Assembly: GCF_020379485.1 (NCBI RefSeq)
Contig: NC_063444.1
Span: forward strand, 506,652 to 570,651
Source: Brassica napus
Taxonomy: Eukaryota; Streptophyta; Magnoliopsida; Brassicales; Brassicaceae
Direction of reading: 5' to 3'
Length of the DNA: 64,000 bases
The stretch's first letter is position 1. Each line of letters opens with the position of its first letter. Both the position numbers and the translations under genes were made by a program. The notes below the pieces were generated by a model. It made no database searches. It was not told the DNA's origin and saw nothing but the letters and a program-made list of their open reading frames with translations. Below, piece by piece: positions 35,856 to 47,754 of this stretch.

Positions 35856-36287
35856 TTAAGCCAAAACGATAGCGTACAATACTCCGGCAATGACAGTGCT
35901 CACAAGGAAAGCTTTGTTAGTCAATGCTGAATCAGCGATTGGTCCTTCAGGAGCCGGAGCTGGTGATGGTGTTGGGCCTGATGGGCCTGGAGCCATAGCT
36001 TCTGGTTTCGGGGGAGAAGCGACAGGGGAAGTTTTGGGAGACTTAGTCGGTGGTGAGACGGTGGGAGGAGTCGCCGGAGCTGGAGTTGGCTCGGGAATCA
36101 TAACCGGTGGTGAAGCAACCGGTACCGGAGAAGGTGGCTCAGCGGTTGGTGTAATAGCAGGAGGAGGAGAGGGAGACTCTACCGGTGGGAGAACCATGAT
36201 GGGTGCTGGAGCCGGAGCTTGAGCCATACAGGACGTGGCCAATAGACCAAGGAAGATCAGAGCTTGCATTGTCTTAAGAGCTGCCAT
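35856..36287 (-). CDS. AGP3: Classical arabinogalactan protein, AGP3-like
   Basis: A single-exon 143-codon gene. The start at 36287 gives a textbook signal peptide (MAALKTMQALIFLGLLATSC, cleavage before QAPAPAP). The mature part (~25-115) is dominated by Ala-Pro, Ser-Pro, Thr-Pro and Val-Pro dipeptides, which guide prolyl hydroxylation and type II arabinogalactan attachment. The C-terminus has a small-residue omega region (IADSALTN) and a hydrophobic tail (AFLVSTVIAGVLYAIVLA), predicting a GPI anchor at the outer plasma membrane. Classical AGPs take part in cell-surface signalling and wall organisation, but AGP3's precise role is unclear. The upstream in-frame extension of the reading frame lacks a signal peptide and lies in the 5' UTR. 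A TATATATATAG box is seen on the plus-strand side near 36390-36400. Confidence 0.92.
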   Translation of the reverse strand: MAALKTMQALIFLGLLATSCMAQAPAPAPIMVLPPVESPSPPPAITPTAEPPSPVPVASPPVMIPEPTPAPATPPTVSPPTKSPKTSPVASPPKPEAMAPGPSGPTPSPAPAPEGPIADSALTNKAFLVSTVIAGVLYAIVLA

Positions 36288-37500
36288 CGATCTCTGTTTC
36301 AAACTTCTTTCGTTGTCTGTAGAGATAGAGAGAAACTGAGAAAAACTCTTTGTCTTCGTTGGTGGTGGAGAAATGAAGAAAAGGGTTTGTATATATATAG
36401 TTAACAAGATTATATTTAATCCTGCAAAACACAATGATTTTAGAATTATTATTTAGTATCTGGACAGTTTAATCATGCGAGCACGTACATAGATATACAC
36501 CTCTTATTTGTCCAAAAAAAAATATACACCTATAAGTATTTGTTTATTGGTTTGGAATATCAAACCAGTAGTGTTTACCAAGTCTCCTGATTTGGGAAGT
36601 TTTCTTGAGGAACCATCTTCATGGAGGAGCACCAAACGGAAGCATATGATGTGTATATTAAGAGTTGTAGATAACCATGTGTTCTATTTAAAACAGGTAA
36701 TTAACTATTGTTGACAGGTTGTAGATAACTTCACTTTCTGGTTTACCGTGTCAATGCAGCTTAATCTATAAAGACCTTGGCTTTTCTTAAGCTTATATAA
36801 ACCCTATCGTGACGTTTGGCGGCTTGAAACATGGAAGAAATTTTACAATTTCATCTTGCAATGTAAATAAGTAATAACTCGTCAGTTTTGTAGCAATATA
36901 ATCAGACGAGTTTCCATCGAATTAAGAAAATGACATATTTCGTGACAACCTATATGCTTGGAATATCTTTTTATTTATGTCAAGAGTCAAGTCCACGCGC
37001 AATTACTTGGTTCCCACTTAAGTTAAGATGAGGCAGACAAGCAACTGATTATCTGTTTATGATGATGACACATTTATATTATTACGAGCAATGCGAAGTC
37101 CTCCAATCCTAAACCAAAGCCAAAACTAAACCGAAATTCTAATACCAACAAAACTAAACTTATGAATTCTATTTTTAAGGTGTATACTATTCTTTCTTAT
37201 ATTCACATTTTAATTCTATTACCACATTTCATGTGCAGACTATATGCTTAATTAATGCATTGTATCTTCTTTAACCACTTAGTAGTGTCCCTTTACATCA
37301 ACTTAAATCTGTTAGACCTTCGACAAGTACAGTCAATCCTGCAGAAAAGTACATCCAGGTAATCTCTGATGATGACCATGAGTTTTGGTTCATTGGGTTT
37401 TTAAACTAGGATGGCGCTGTTACATCTTTGCAAAATGCATGCATTGCAAGCCGGTCCTTACAGTCTATGTGATACATATATACCCTGGTGAGTTATTGAT
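36288..37500. other. AGP promoter and gene-poor spacer
   Basis: Contains the AGP gene promoter in its first few hundred bases, then AT-rich DNA with no recognised gene. This is the left part of the candidate synteny breakpoint interval. Confidence 0.45.
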
Positions 37501-37529
37501 CATATGATGAGGACCTCAAGTCATCATCA

Positions 37530-38560
37530 GAAAAGGAGAAAGGAACCAGGAGTAAATCAGTGAAGAACATGGAGCTGAGGAAAACTAAAGAAGCCAACCA
37601 GGACATAGGTGCATTCAAAGAAGGATATCTTTTCAACCATGAGGAATTTGACCGTGAAACAACTTGCTATAGATTCTCAACTCAACCAGAGCACGCGGCG
37701 AATTGGTTTCATACCAAAAGAAGTAATGCTTTAGGAGATATACCATTTACAAGTCAGGCGACCTACACTGCATCCGAACTGGTTCTATTTAAGGAAAGTA
37801 ATTCTTTGCTTAAGGAGTGTGCAACTCAAACTCATGTGTGGAAACTAGGAGATTAGTCATTACATCTAAGACCACTTGGAGAGTTCATACCATGCACTAA
37901 ACCTCACTGGATCAGCCAGATTCTTCACCATCTCAACTTGCCATTTTTGGAGCCAATTTGCCTTAAATCCCAACGGCTAGTTTTCTACAATCTTGGCTGT
38001 GATTTGTTTCATCAACCAGAAGCTCCCCAAGGCTCCTAGGATCTTCCCAAAGTTGTCCAGATATAAGCAGCTCCACACATTTCCCATTTTGGCTCAGATT
38101 CTCTCATTAAGGCCTAACGGCTAGATTTCTTTCAGCATGTTTTCTCATTTTACTTAGCTTTCTAAATCATTGTACTGAGCCTATATAAGCTCATTACTTA
38201 TATCATTGTAAGGACGAATCTTTTACCCAAGAAATAATAAACTTCTTAGTTTCTTTTCTTCAAAGTCTTTGTGTCTTTGAGTTATCTTGATCATCAAGCC
38301 TTGTGTGGATTCACTTGTCTTATTGATTGGCGAATTAGAGTGCTTGTGGATTCAAGTATTCTCCTTCGTGATTGATTGTGGAATCAGTCAACAAACCGTT
38401 CTATCAGTATCATCATCAACTCTTCCATCAAACTGGGTTCATTGGAGTCGATTAGATCGGACCATTGAAACCACCCTTTTGCAGATCCGAGCCTCTCTTT
38501 GGTTCTGGTGTGTTGTGGCCCTTTGACAGCTTAGGACTACATCATCATAGTATCAACTTT
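37530..38560 (+). mobile_element. Probable LTR-retroelement remnant (LTR-like sequence)
   Basis: A 98-codon frame (37560-37856) of unrecognised, hydrophilic protein is followed by sequence resembling an LTR promoter/R-U5: CTATATAAGCTC (38181-38192), then AATAATAAACTT (38231-38242) and a CT/GT-rich stretch. It ends near GCTTAGGACTACATCATCA with TAGTATCAAC immediately after, which resembles a degenerate tRNA-Met primer site. No second LTR, gag or pol is in the window, so it would be a solo or partial element. The left border is undefined. Confidence 0.4.
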
Positions 38561-38570
38561 TTGTTGTAAA

Positions 38571-40820
38571 CTAAATTTTTTGATTCCCATGCTTGATCAG
38601 CTAGCATATGTCTTAATACACCCATTATCATTCCTTTTCTAAGTATTCTCCAAATCATGTTTTTTTGATAATGGAAAGAAACTAGTTGGATTCTAGCATT
38701 TAATATTTTGTTTTAATGATAGCTTAGCATCAACTCAATTTGAAACATAGTTAACCTCTTGTACCATTTCCGTCTCAGTTCATGAACCCTGGTTCGATTC
38801 GTCATCTTCTCCTTTCTAGCTTGTTTTATCTTCACCAGCTTCAAACTTCTTTCCTTTAATTTGTCTTGTCGTTGTCTACTTCCTCTTCCTCTTTTTATCT
38901 CAATCTCGGTATCTCCTTCCATCTTTATGCTTATGTTGACCTCCAATGCTCCTTGCTCTTTCTCATGGAAACATCCATTGGCTCTTCTCTTTCCCTTTAT
39001 TGTTCATACAGCCTATGCAGCTTCAGCAAGCCTACTATATGTATCATGGGCTTATAGACATGTCGGCCCACTGTAATTAACTATTTTGTCGTTTTTTGGT
39101 TTTAAATGGGTAGGATCGTTGACAAAAAAAACAAGGGTAGGATCGTTGACAAGAAAAAACAAGGGTAGGATCGCGAAAAATCTCCTGTGCAAGATGACGA
39201 TGTTAACTGCAACTTCCACGTTATCATTAATAAACTTACAGGATAGTTACGTTTACGTGCACATGTATTTTTATTCCTACATACATGCGTCAAGGTATGT
39301 GTGAGAGAATATGTCTTAGTCTTACACAAACAAAATCTATTTTTATTTACCCTCCCTTTTCTTAGTTTGATTGTGTAACGTTTTATACAGAATCTTTTTT
39401 TGTTTAAACCACATACAGAATCAACTATTCAACTATAACAATCGGATTTCGCTTTCTACTATATATGACTCCTGTAAGTACTAATATAGGATAACTAGCA
39501 CATTTAAACAAGAAACGAATACAAAAATTATACATACACAAAAGAGAAGTGGTGAGGTTTGACATTAGAAGATTTTGATGTTAACTAAGCTTACTCTTCA
39601 GCCCTGAAAAATTTTAAATATGAAACTCGACCTTTTCTTTTCGTCGTGTTTTAGTTAAGACAGAGATATTCTAACTTATCATCACTCATCAGTGAGAGTT
39701 GTTTCGGCTTGTCTTTCTCTTGCTATTATTCCCCATCACAAAGTCATCTCTATCCATAACTTACAAACAGAAATCAACTAATTAAAAACCAATGGTATTT
39801 TATTTTATTTTAGGTTTGTTTAGTGTGCATCGAAAACAAGACGTACTTTGAAATGGTAATATTAACTAAAAAAAAAAAGGAATTCTCAATGGAACAATTA
39901 AGAAAATGTATAGTTGGCTAATGAAATGGTTTTGATTTGTGATGGCAAATTAGCACATTATGAATAAATAATTTATATCATTTCTCATAGTCATATACGG
40001 TGTGTGCTCGTTCATGAGTTGGTGTCTTTCATTTCTTGACAACACAACAACACCAACGAGGCTACCACAAGCTGTTGAAAAGATATGTTGGTCAACGCAA
40101 AATTTGATTAGAGAAAGGGAAATAAATAATTACGTACAAACTTAATCCGGATTTGCCAGCAATATTTCTAGAAGATTCACTGAAGGTATGAATTCTTATC
40201 TCTTAATCATAAGAGTCTCCTCGTAATTAATAACCCACGAGTTAAAAACAAAAAAGAAAACCATAGGCAGATGAGTTTGACACGTGTCCGTAACTTGAGC
40301 CTCAAACACACGCAAAACATTGGATAAAATACGACACATCATCAATTTTGGACGGTTGTAGGGATACACTTGTCCATGAATCAACGGTAGATAGGAACTC
40401 TTACCCTTATTTCTTGTTTAATTAAAGTAAATAATATAGTCTTTTTTTTTGCATCAAATCGTAGTTTAATGATTGGATCATGAAACTTGTGGCCGTTGGA
40501 TCTTAACTAAAACCAAAAGATTGGAGAAATCGAATTTTATAAATTGCAGAAGAAGAGACTTATTAGCTCTTGAGTAGAAGAGACAAATCTGGTCGGAAGG
40601 GGGAGGGATAAGGAGGATAGTTTGGTCTTAAAAACTTTTGTTGTCTGATCGATTAAAATTTTTAAAGCAAAGCTCATCTCTTTCCTGGGAAGTCGAGCTC
40701 GAAAGTTTTGACCTTTTTTCTCATTCGTCGTATAGATTTTAGACCATTCTTTTCATTACTTGGCTGTCAAATTTGAACCAGTCTCTGAGGTGGAATTCAA
40801 GAAAACTGGGTTCTTGAAAA
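38571..40820. other. Spacer and promoter of the At4g38060-like gene; contains a short tandem repeat
   Basis: No gene was recognised. 39109-39172 has three tandem copies of a GGGTAGGATCG-starting unit of ~30 bp. The last ~300 bp before 40821 are the probable promoter and leader of the next gene. The stretch forms the right part of the candidate breakpoint interval. Confidence 0.45.
39109..39172. repeat. Short tandem repeat, ~30-bp unit
   Basis: Three successive GGGTAGGATCG units, the first two followed by TTGACAA and an A-rich run; the third is truncated after GGATCG. The first two differ by one base and a small A-run change. Confidence 0.8.
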
Positions 40821-41378
40821 ATGATCAAGAAAAAGATACCGACTTGGCCATGGTGGTTGTTAGGTGGTAAGAAGGAGAAAGAGACAGAAGCTCGAGGGAA
40901 AGGAAAGGTTATCAAGCGGAAGGAGCTGGAGCTTGAGAGCTTTGGTTCGTCTGGCTCAGAATCTGTAGCTGTTGCTTCTTCTGCTGCTGGTGCTGTTGAT
41001 GAGTGGTCTGTTGGATGGACTGAGCCACTTGGACCTGGTTTCCAAAGCGATGAGGAAGGAGATGATGGTGGCTTCTTAGTTCTGGTTCCTTGTTACAGAG
41101 CTGTCTCTCAAGGGTCTGGTAATAACCAGCTCTTGACTGCTGTCAAGAATCTCCCCAACGGTTTGTCTCCTGGTATGAACTGTTATCTCTCTTGGGGTTG
41201 ATTTAAAGGCTCATGCTTGTTGTTTATATGGGTAGCTCTTTGCTATTGATGTTTCAGCATTTTTGTCCTAATTCAATGTGCAAACTTTCTGAATCAGTTT
41301 TGTTTTTTGTTCCAAATCAAATGTGCAGATGGGAAGAACTACATGGATCAATGGTTTTCATCTCTGCGGAACCTTTGA
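40821..41378 (+). CDS. Small conserved plant protein of unknown function (At4g38060-like)
   Basis: Two exons (40821-41172 and 41329-41378) encode 133 residues plus TGA. The first exon ends CCTG|GTATGA; the second begins after AAATGTGCAG and restores the frame as P-D-G-K-N-Y-M-D-Q-W-F-S-S-L-R-N-L. The protein begins with a basic, Trp-rich segment (MIKKKIPTWPWWLLGG), then a Lys/Glu/Ser-rich low-complexity region, an acidic stretch (SDEEGDDGGFLVLVPCY) and the conserved C-terminal helix. No signal peptide or enzyme motif is seen. Reading through the intron instead gives a shorter tail (GMNCYLSWG), less likely given the good splice sites. Position next to the NAT11-like gene supports the At4g38060 assignment; function is unknown. 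Confidence 0.75.
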
Positions 41379-42711
41379 CCAGGTCTATTCCCTTTGTAGT
41401 TTAGTTAGTAGTTTTAGTTATCTAACAACGCTCTGAAGAACCATTTTGGTTACTACATAAATCCTGAAAACCAAAAAAAAGGAGAAAAAGAGAGAAAAAA
41501 AGAGAGAAGCCCAAGTAGCTTTACGGTTTAGATTAAGATGATGTGTTTTGTTTATATTAATCTTGGGTAACGGATTGAGCTTGAAAAAAGAAGAAAAAGA
41601 AGAAAAAGAGAGAAAAAAGAAGAAGCACAAGTAGTTAGATTAAGATGAAGGGTATTTGTTTATACTGATCCCTGAAAAAGAAGAAAAAGAGTTTAAAAAT
41701 TAATGTGTGGGATTGGAAAAGCTATTGAAAGCTTTATGGTTCATATTAAGATGATGTAAGTTGGTTACATTGAAATGAAAGAGGGTGGAGAACAATTAAA
41801 CATTTATCCTAGGAAAGGATTAAGCTGGAAAGAAAGGAATATGAGATTCGATTGGAGGAAGAAGAAGCAGTAATGCTAAAGTTTGATATCAAGATTTGAT
41901 GGTGTGGAAGGGGATTATTCATCCTGAATTTGGAAAAATTCATGTAAAAAGTCTTCAATGTAAATAGAGTGATGTACATATACTCCAATGTTGTCTTGTA
42001 TCATATTAACTCTCTTCTTCCTCAAGACTGAGTTTGAAGTAATTGCAGATTGTATGTAATTTATTAACTACCACTGATCTTTTTGTGTATAGAAAAAGGT
42101 AATGACACTGTAAAAAATGTATTTATTGATGTAAAAAAGGAATAAAAAAAAATATTTATATTGTAATTTGATGAAGCCGTAATAGTTTCTCCAGATTCTG
42201 TATGTCCTATTGTCCTGGATGGATTCTTGTTAACAATCTTTGGATCTAGCTTTTGAATGTGTGATTTCAAAACTTTATCAAAAGTATATTAATAAAGAAA
42301 AAGTAGAATTTCACAAAAAATAATGATAACTTTTATGTCCTTTGTGTAATACATCTAGGAACCACAGTGCCTAAAAAGCAACCACCGTCAACTAATAAAT
42401 TATCATTAAGCAGGCTAATGTTGAATACTTAGTCTTAAAGGAAAACTTTATATTATCCCTTGCATCATTTTGGTAAATGTGAAAGCATTTACACATTAAG
42501 GGGTAGTCTAGTAGTTTACTTAACGTAAAGACAAAACCGCTGATAGGTTGATGCCGACATGAGTGAGAATGATAACTTACGTAACGCTCTGTTTCTCACA
42601 TTTCTCAAACCAAAAATAAGCAAAAAAAGAAAGAAAGAAAGAAGAAGAAGCTAGAACTGAACTTAAAGAGCAAAGGAAGCGGCAGTGGCGAGGCTTGGAT
42701 ATCTAGAAACA
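41379..42711. other. 3' region with imperfect tandem repeats, then NAT11 promoter
   Basis: At 41470-41770, degenerate copies of an AGAAG(C)CCAAGTAG...TTAGATTAAGATGATG unit (spacing ~130 bp) alternate with GAAAAAGA-rich tracts. Past ~42300 the sequence is ordinary AT-rich DNA leading into the NAT11 leader. Confidence 0.55.
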
Positions 42712-45700
42712 ATGGAGTCCGGGTCGGGCTTGGATCCGAGTAAGAGCAAAGGAAGCGGCAGTGGCGAGGGGAAGTTCGGTGCTTTCTTGAAGAGAGTAGA
42801 GCCCTTCTTACCGAGAAAGGAGCTGAACCCGGTAGAGCTAAGATCTTGGGCCAAGAAAACCGGTTTTGTCTCCGACTACTCCGGCGAAACCAGCACCAAG
42901 CTCGGTGAGACTGAGAGCTCTGCTTTTGATTTGCCAAAAGGCAGAGATCATCAGACAGATCGAGCGTCGTCTCGTCAAACCGATCTCGACCCGATACTGG
43001 GCCGAAGCAGACGATCCGATATCGGATCTGATCCCGAGTCTAAACCGGGTTCTATAGAGGAAGAGAGAGGATCAAACCGGAACGAGGCGGCTGAGACACC
43101 GTTGGAGAATGAAGGCGGGAAGATCAGTAGAGATTTGGAGAATGGGTGTTACTATCCAGGAGGTGGAGAAGGAGAAGGTGGAGGTTGGCCTAAGCCCATT
43201 GTAATGAAGTATGGTCTCAGAGACAATCCTCCTAGCTACGGTTAGTTTCTTACAAATATTGTCCGAACTCATGTTCCGGAATATTCTTTAAATGATTTTT
43301 TTTTTTTTTTAATGCAGGTCCACTTATCTATTACGGTTTGCAACACTATCTCTCACTTGCTGGCTCACTCGTCTTTATACCTCTTGTCATTGTACCAGCC
43401 ATGGATGGTTCCGATGTAAGCTTCTTGTGTGAATACTCCTTTTGTTTGGTTCTTGACTAACTCTTTGGACTTGATGATGTTTAGAAAGATACAGCCGCAG
43501 TGATTTCAACAATGCTGCTTCTTACTGGAATCACAACCATACTTCAATGTTATTTCGGCACTCGGCTTCCTTTAGTGCAAGGAAGCTCCTTTGTTTACTT
43601 GGCCCCAGCTTTGGTTGTCATCAACTCAGAGGAGTTTAGGAACCTCACTGAGCATGTAAGCTTTTGCAAAAATAAAATAATTTGTTTTTCTTGGAGATTT
43701 TGTGATAAACTTTGTGTGTGTTTGTGCAGAAATTTCGGGAGATAATGAGAGAACTACAAGGAGCTATAATCGTTGGTTCATTGTTCCAGTGCATACTGGG
43801 ATCCACTGGTCTCATGTCTCTCATTCTTAGGTTGATTCTACAATCCAGAAAAAAAAAACAGCAGTTTCTTAGAATTATTATTGTTCTTTTAATTATTATG
43901 TTTCCTTTTCCAGATTTATCAATCCTGTTGTAGTAGCACCAACAGTAGCTGCAGTAGGATTAGCATTCTTTAGCTATGGATTTCCACAAGCCGGCACTTG
44001 TGTTGAGATCAGCGTTCCTGTAATAGTTCTCCTTCTCATTTGCACATTGGTAAGGATCTGCCTCACAACTTGAATCACAACATGTAGGTCTGCGGGTTCG
44101 GTTAATTCGGGTCAGTTAGTTCGGAATCTCACCGAACTTTTGGTTAGTTCGCTTCAAAAAAATTTACCATAGTTTTTGGTTTTGCGGTTAGTTCGGTTAA
44201 ATTTTTGGTTCAAATTGAATAAAATTTGAAAATATTTGGTTATTTCGGTTAGTTTGGTTATTTCAGTTTGGATTTTGGTTAGTTTGGTTAGGAATTTCGG
44301 TTAAGATTGGTACTATTTGAATTTTTTTTTATAGATTTCCCGACTTACTGATTGCCAAACCTGAAAACCGAATACTTTTAATTGCCGAACTTTCGAACCG
44401 AACTAAACAAAAACCAAAATTTTCGGGTCGGTTAATTCGGTTTGGTTCGGCCGTTCGGGTAATAACCGCAGGCCTTGCAACATGAGTCATGTTTCTGTCT
44501 CTCTAATGAGAAAACTTTCTTTCAGTATCTTCGTGGAGTTTCAATCTTTGGTCATCGCATATTCCGAATTTATGCGGTATGTATATTCATCTATTTATAT
44601 AACTTTTATCTTATTCTAGAGCTAAAGAGTTTTTTTTGGTTGCTTATCATGTTGCCAGGTGCCGCTTAGTGCTCTGATCGTCTGGACATACGCATTCTTT
44701 CTAACAGTTGGTGGTGCATATGACTATAAAGGCTGCAACGCCGACATACCAAGCTCTAACATATTAATAAACGAATGTAAGAAACACGCGTATACCATGA
44801 AGCATTGCAGAACGGATGCTTCCAACGCTTGGACAACTTCTCCTTGGCTCAGAATCCCTTATCCATTTCAATGGGGGTTTCCGTATTTTCACATGAGAAC
44901 TTGTATCGTTATGATCTTTGTGTCTTTAGTTGCATCAGTGGATTCAGTAAGTATAATCATTTCCTCTTTTTGCCAACATGTGTATGCCACTGCTGCTAAA
45001 TGTGTACTACACTTGTGTTGTTAGGTTGGAACATATCATGCCACGTCCATGTTAGTGAATGCTAAGCGACCTACACGTGGTGTTGTGAGTAGAGGTGTTG
45101 CTTTAGAAGGTTTTTGCAGTTTATTAGCTGGCATATGGGGTTCTGGTACCGGTTCAACCACGTTAACCGAAAATATCCATACAATCAATATCACCAAGGT
45201 GGCTAACCGAAGAGCTTTGGCAATAGGAGCTTTATTTTTAATATTTTTATCATTTGTGGGTAAGCATCATCTAATCCAAAGTGTAAATCTTTATACACTC
45301 CTCTCTAATATACTTTTTTAAAAATATCTTGACAGGGAAATTAGGTGCAATTCTTGCTTCAATACCACAGGCTTTGGCTGCTTCAGTGTTATGCTTTATA
45401 TGGGCACTTACAGTGGCTCTAGGTTTATCGAATCTCCGGTACACTCAAACAGCGAGTTTTAGGAACATAACCATAGTTGGGGTCTCACTGTTTCTTGGAC
45501 TATCCATCCCTGCTTATTTCCAGCAGTATCAACCATTATCTACTCTGATACTACCGAGCTATTACTTGTCCTTTGGTGCCGCTTCAAGTGGACCATTCCA
45601 AACGGGCATCATCCAAGTACAGCCACTTTCTTTCTCTTTGCCTTTGATTAGTCTTTTTCTGGATAACGATGGAGTTGAGTCTCTTTTTATGCAAAACTGC

Positions 45701-45918
45701 AGTTGGATTTTGCGATGAACGCTGTAATGTCTTTGAATATGGTTGTAACGTTTCTACTGGCGTTCGTGTTGGACAACACTGTACCGGGTAGTAAGGAAGA
45801 GAGGGGAGTCTATGTGTGGTCACGAGCCGAGGACATGGAGATGGACCCTGCTATGCAAGCTGATTACTCGTTGCCAAGAAGAGTTTCTCAGTTTTTTGGT
45901 TGCAGATGTTGCTACTAG
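42712..45918 (+). CDS. NAT11: Nucleobase-ascorbate transporter, NAT11-like
   Basis: Ten exons: 42712-43240, 43318-43415, 43485-43655, 43730-43830, 43914-44049, 44526-44576, 44659-44946, 45025-45259, 45336-45616, 45703-45918. They join in phase to 701 codons plus TAG. The first ~185 residues are a hydrophilic, Ser/Glu/Gly-rich N-terminal extension shared by NAT11 and NAT12. The UraA/xanthine-uracil permease core follows, with the QHYLSL motif at the first membrane segment, QGSSFVYLAPALVVINS, and the signature region ENIHTINITKVANR. About 12-14 membrane spans are expected. The family transports purines and uracil with protons; ascorbate transport is not shown for plant members. Intron 5 carries a hAT-type MITE. 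The start is the ATG at 42712, since the upstream in-frame codons lack ATG. The order agrees with At4g38050. Confidence 0.93.
44077..44484. mobile_element. hAT-type MITE in NAT11 intron 5
   Basis: The element (44085-44476, 392 bp) has termini TAGGTCTGCGG and, inverted, AAGGCCTGCGG. Flanks are ACAACATG (44077-44084) and GCAACATG (44477-44484), an 8-bp TSD with one mismatch. It is rich in GGTTCGGTTA/TTCGGTT repeats, like the 31.1-kb MITE but with different termini. It begins 36 bp after the splice donor and ends ~40 bp before the acceptor. Confidence 0.75.
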
Positions 45919-46181
45919 ATGTTTTAAGATCCAGTTTTCATTTTTTTTTTCAATACCTTATAGAGAGACCCTCATGTTCTTACTTAATATATAGAAGAAA
46001 AGGTTCTAATGAAAAAAATAACACAATACACAAGAATAATGAATTTTCCTCAAAAGGTTGTTGTAGTGTTACTGTCATAAGCTATGATATTAAAAAAAAA
46101 ACTTACAAGTGGTGTTGTACATACTAACTTGGGACCGTATCTACGTGGTAGAAAAAAGAAATAAAAGAAAAGAGTCTTGGA

Positions 46182-47754
46182 TTAGTACTTGATGACATGG
46201 TGGCGTAGCCACAGTTCATACATGATCATGTGAAAGGCATCGAATTTAACTGGTGGCGAATTCCATTGAAAATGCTTCTGAACCTGCAAAGCAACAAGAC
46301 TAATCATCAGCTTCTCTTTACACAATTTTAAAGAAAAGGCTGAAACATTTTTTATCTCTTACCTTGACTAAGTTGTTATGCAACGAAACAAACTCTGACT
46401 GTGTTATGTTCTTGAGGATCTGCTTAAGGTCATACACATCCCGCTCTCTCAGCACAACCGCAAACTTCCTCCAATCCAGAATGTCATTAAAAGGCAGATC
46501 ATAGTAGTCTGACAATATAACTGCCCAAAAAAAACAACAAAGATTCATTAACTTTTTAGTCTCTTTCGAGTGAAGCAAAAGAAACACTTACCAGGAACAC
46601 AACCGTAATGGATGGAGTCAGTAATACGAGCACTGTTAACCTGAGAACCACCAGGGCATATACAAAACTTGGTCCTGTAGAATCTCTTCTGATACACTAA
46701 ATGCCCCGTCGCCCTGTTGATCCTATTGTTCGAAATATCTAGCTCAGTGTCGTTCTCCCACACACGTGCGAGTATCACACGTATCTTTGAGTTCCTATGA
46801 CCAGCCCAAAACCCAAGCGTCGTCCTGTAACACCATTTTTAACATTATTAGTAACCATTGACTATGCAAACTATTTAACATTATTGGTAACATTTGACTA
46901 TGCAAACTATTAACATTATTAGTTTATTTTTTCTGTTACCGGTTCTCAACATCGTTTCCACCGGCAGGGAGCGCAAACGGCTGAAGCACTTGAGGCAAAG
47001 CAACATCTTTACGAGGGATGAAACCAACATTGTAGCTCGGCGAGCACACGACTCTAATCGTGTTCTTGATCATAACCGGAGATCCCTCGAAGGCTCTAAC
47101 ACCAACGTCGTGGCACGTGACAAAGAAGTGATCCGCTCCTAACGTTCTGTTCCAATAAGGATACTTCGATATCAACCCATCGACGTATGTCTGAACAATC
47201 ACAGTCATATTCTCATACGATGTTCCCTGCCAAATAAAAAAAATAAAGCATCAAATAAAGAATTCTCAAACTTTATAAAAAGTAAAGATTATTACTTTGC
47301 CACGCATCTTGTGAGGAGAGACGGGGACGAAGAAGAGATCGGCTTCCTCTGGATCTAACGTGCGGAACCGACTCTCCCTGATGTTTTTGAAGAAGTAACC
47401 CTCGCTGGCGTATTTGCCGGTGACTTTCCTCGGCGTCTGGTAAAACGTGTTCGGATCTCCGTCGGGGTAGATGTAGACCTTGAACTTATTCTCCATCTCC
47501 GCGTAATTGGACCGGAACGACTCAGGGGAGTGGTACACGTCGGAGTAACTCTCATCCTCTTCCTTGGCGAAGGTGTGTGGGAGCTGATTGGCGCCGACGA
47601 CGATGGGAGACGGCGGCGAGGTGCGGAGGGAGTCGAGGGAGAGGTAGAAGAGGGAGAGGAAAGTGAGGACGGCGACGGTGAGGAGTGATCCTTTGAGGGA
47701 ACACAGCGGCGAGGAGGAGGAGGAAGAGAGCTGCGACGGTTTGACGATCGTCAT
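46182..47754 (-). CDS. Exostosin-family glycosyltransferase (GT47), At4g38040-like
   Basis: Five exons on the minus strand (47754-47296, 47226-46940, 46824-46592, 46520-46363, 46283-46182) encode 412 residues plus TAA. A short cytoplasmic N-terminus and one hydrophobic segment (LLTVAVLTFLSLFYLSL, ~residues 25-41) indicate a type II Golgi membrane protein. The lumenal part has the plant GT47 hallmarks: FKVYIYPDGDP, KYASEGYFFKNI, DPEEADLFFVPV and, before the end, CVPGIL-type sequence split by an intron, then DILDWRKFAVVL. Relatives add sugars during xyloglucan, pectin or xylan synthesis; the acceptor of this member is unknown. It converges with NAT11 (264 bp between stop codons). Intron 2 contains a 36-bp tandem duplication. 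Confidence 0.92.
46841..46921. repeat. 36-bp tandem duplication in exostosin-gene intron 2
   Basis: AACATTATTAGTAAC...TGACTATGCAAACTATT occurs twice in a row with few differences, plus a third partial AACATTATTAG. It ends just before the exon 2 donor on the minus strand. Confidence 0.8.

Noticed and set aside
35890..36222. 110-codon Gly-rich plus-strand frame
   Set aside because: Antisense shadow of the proline-rich AGP coding region.
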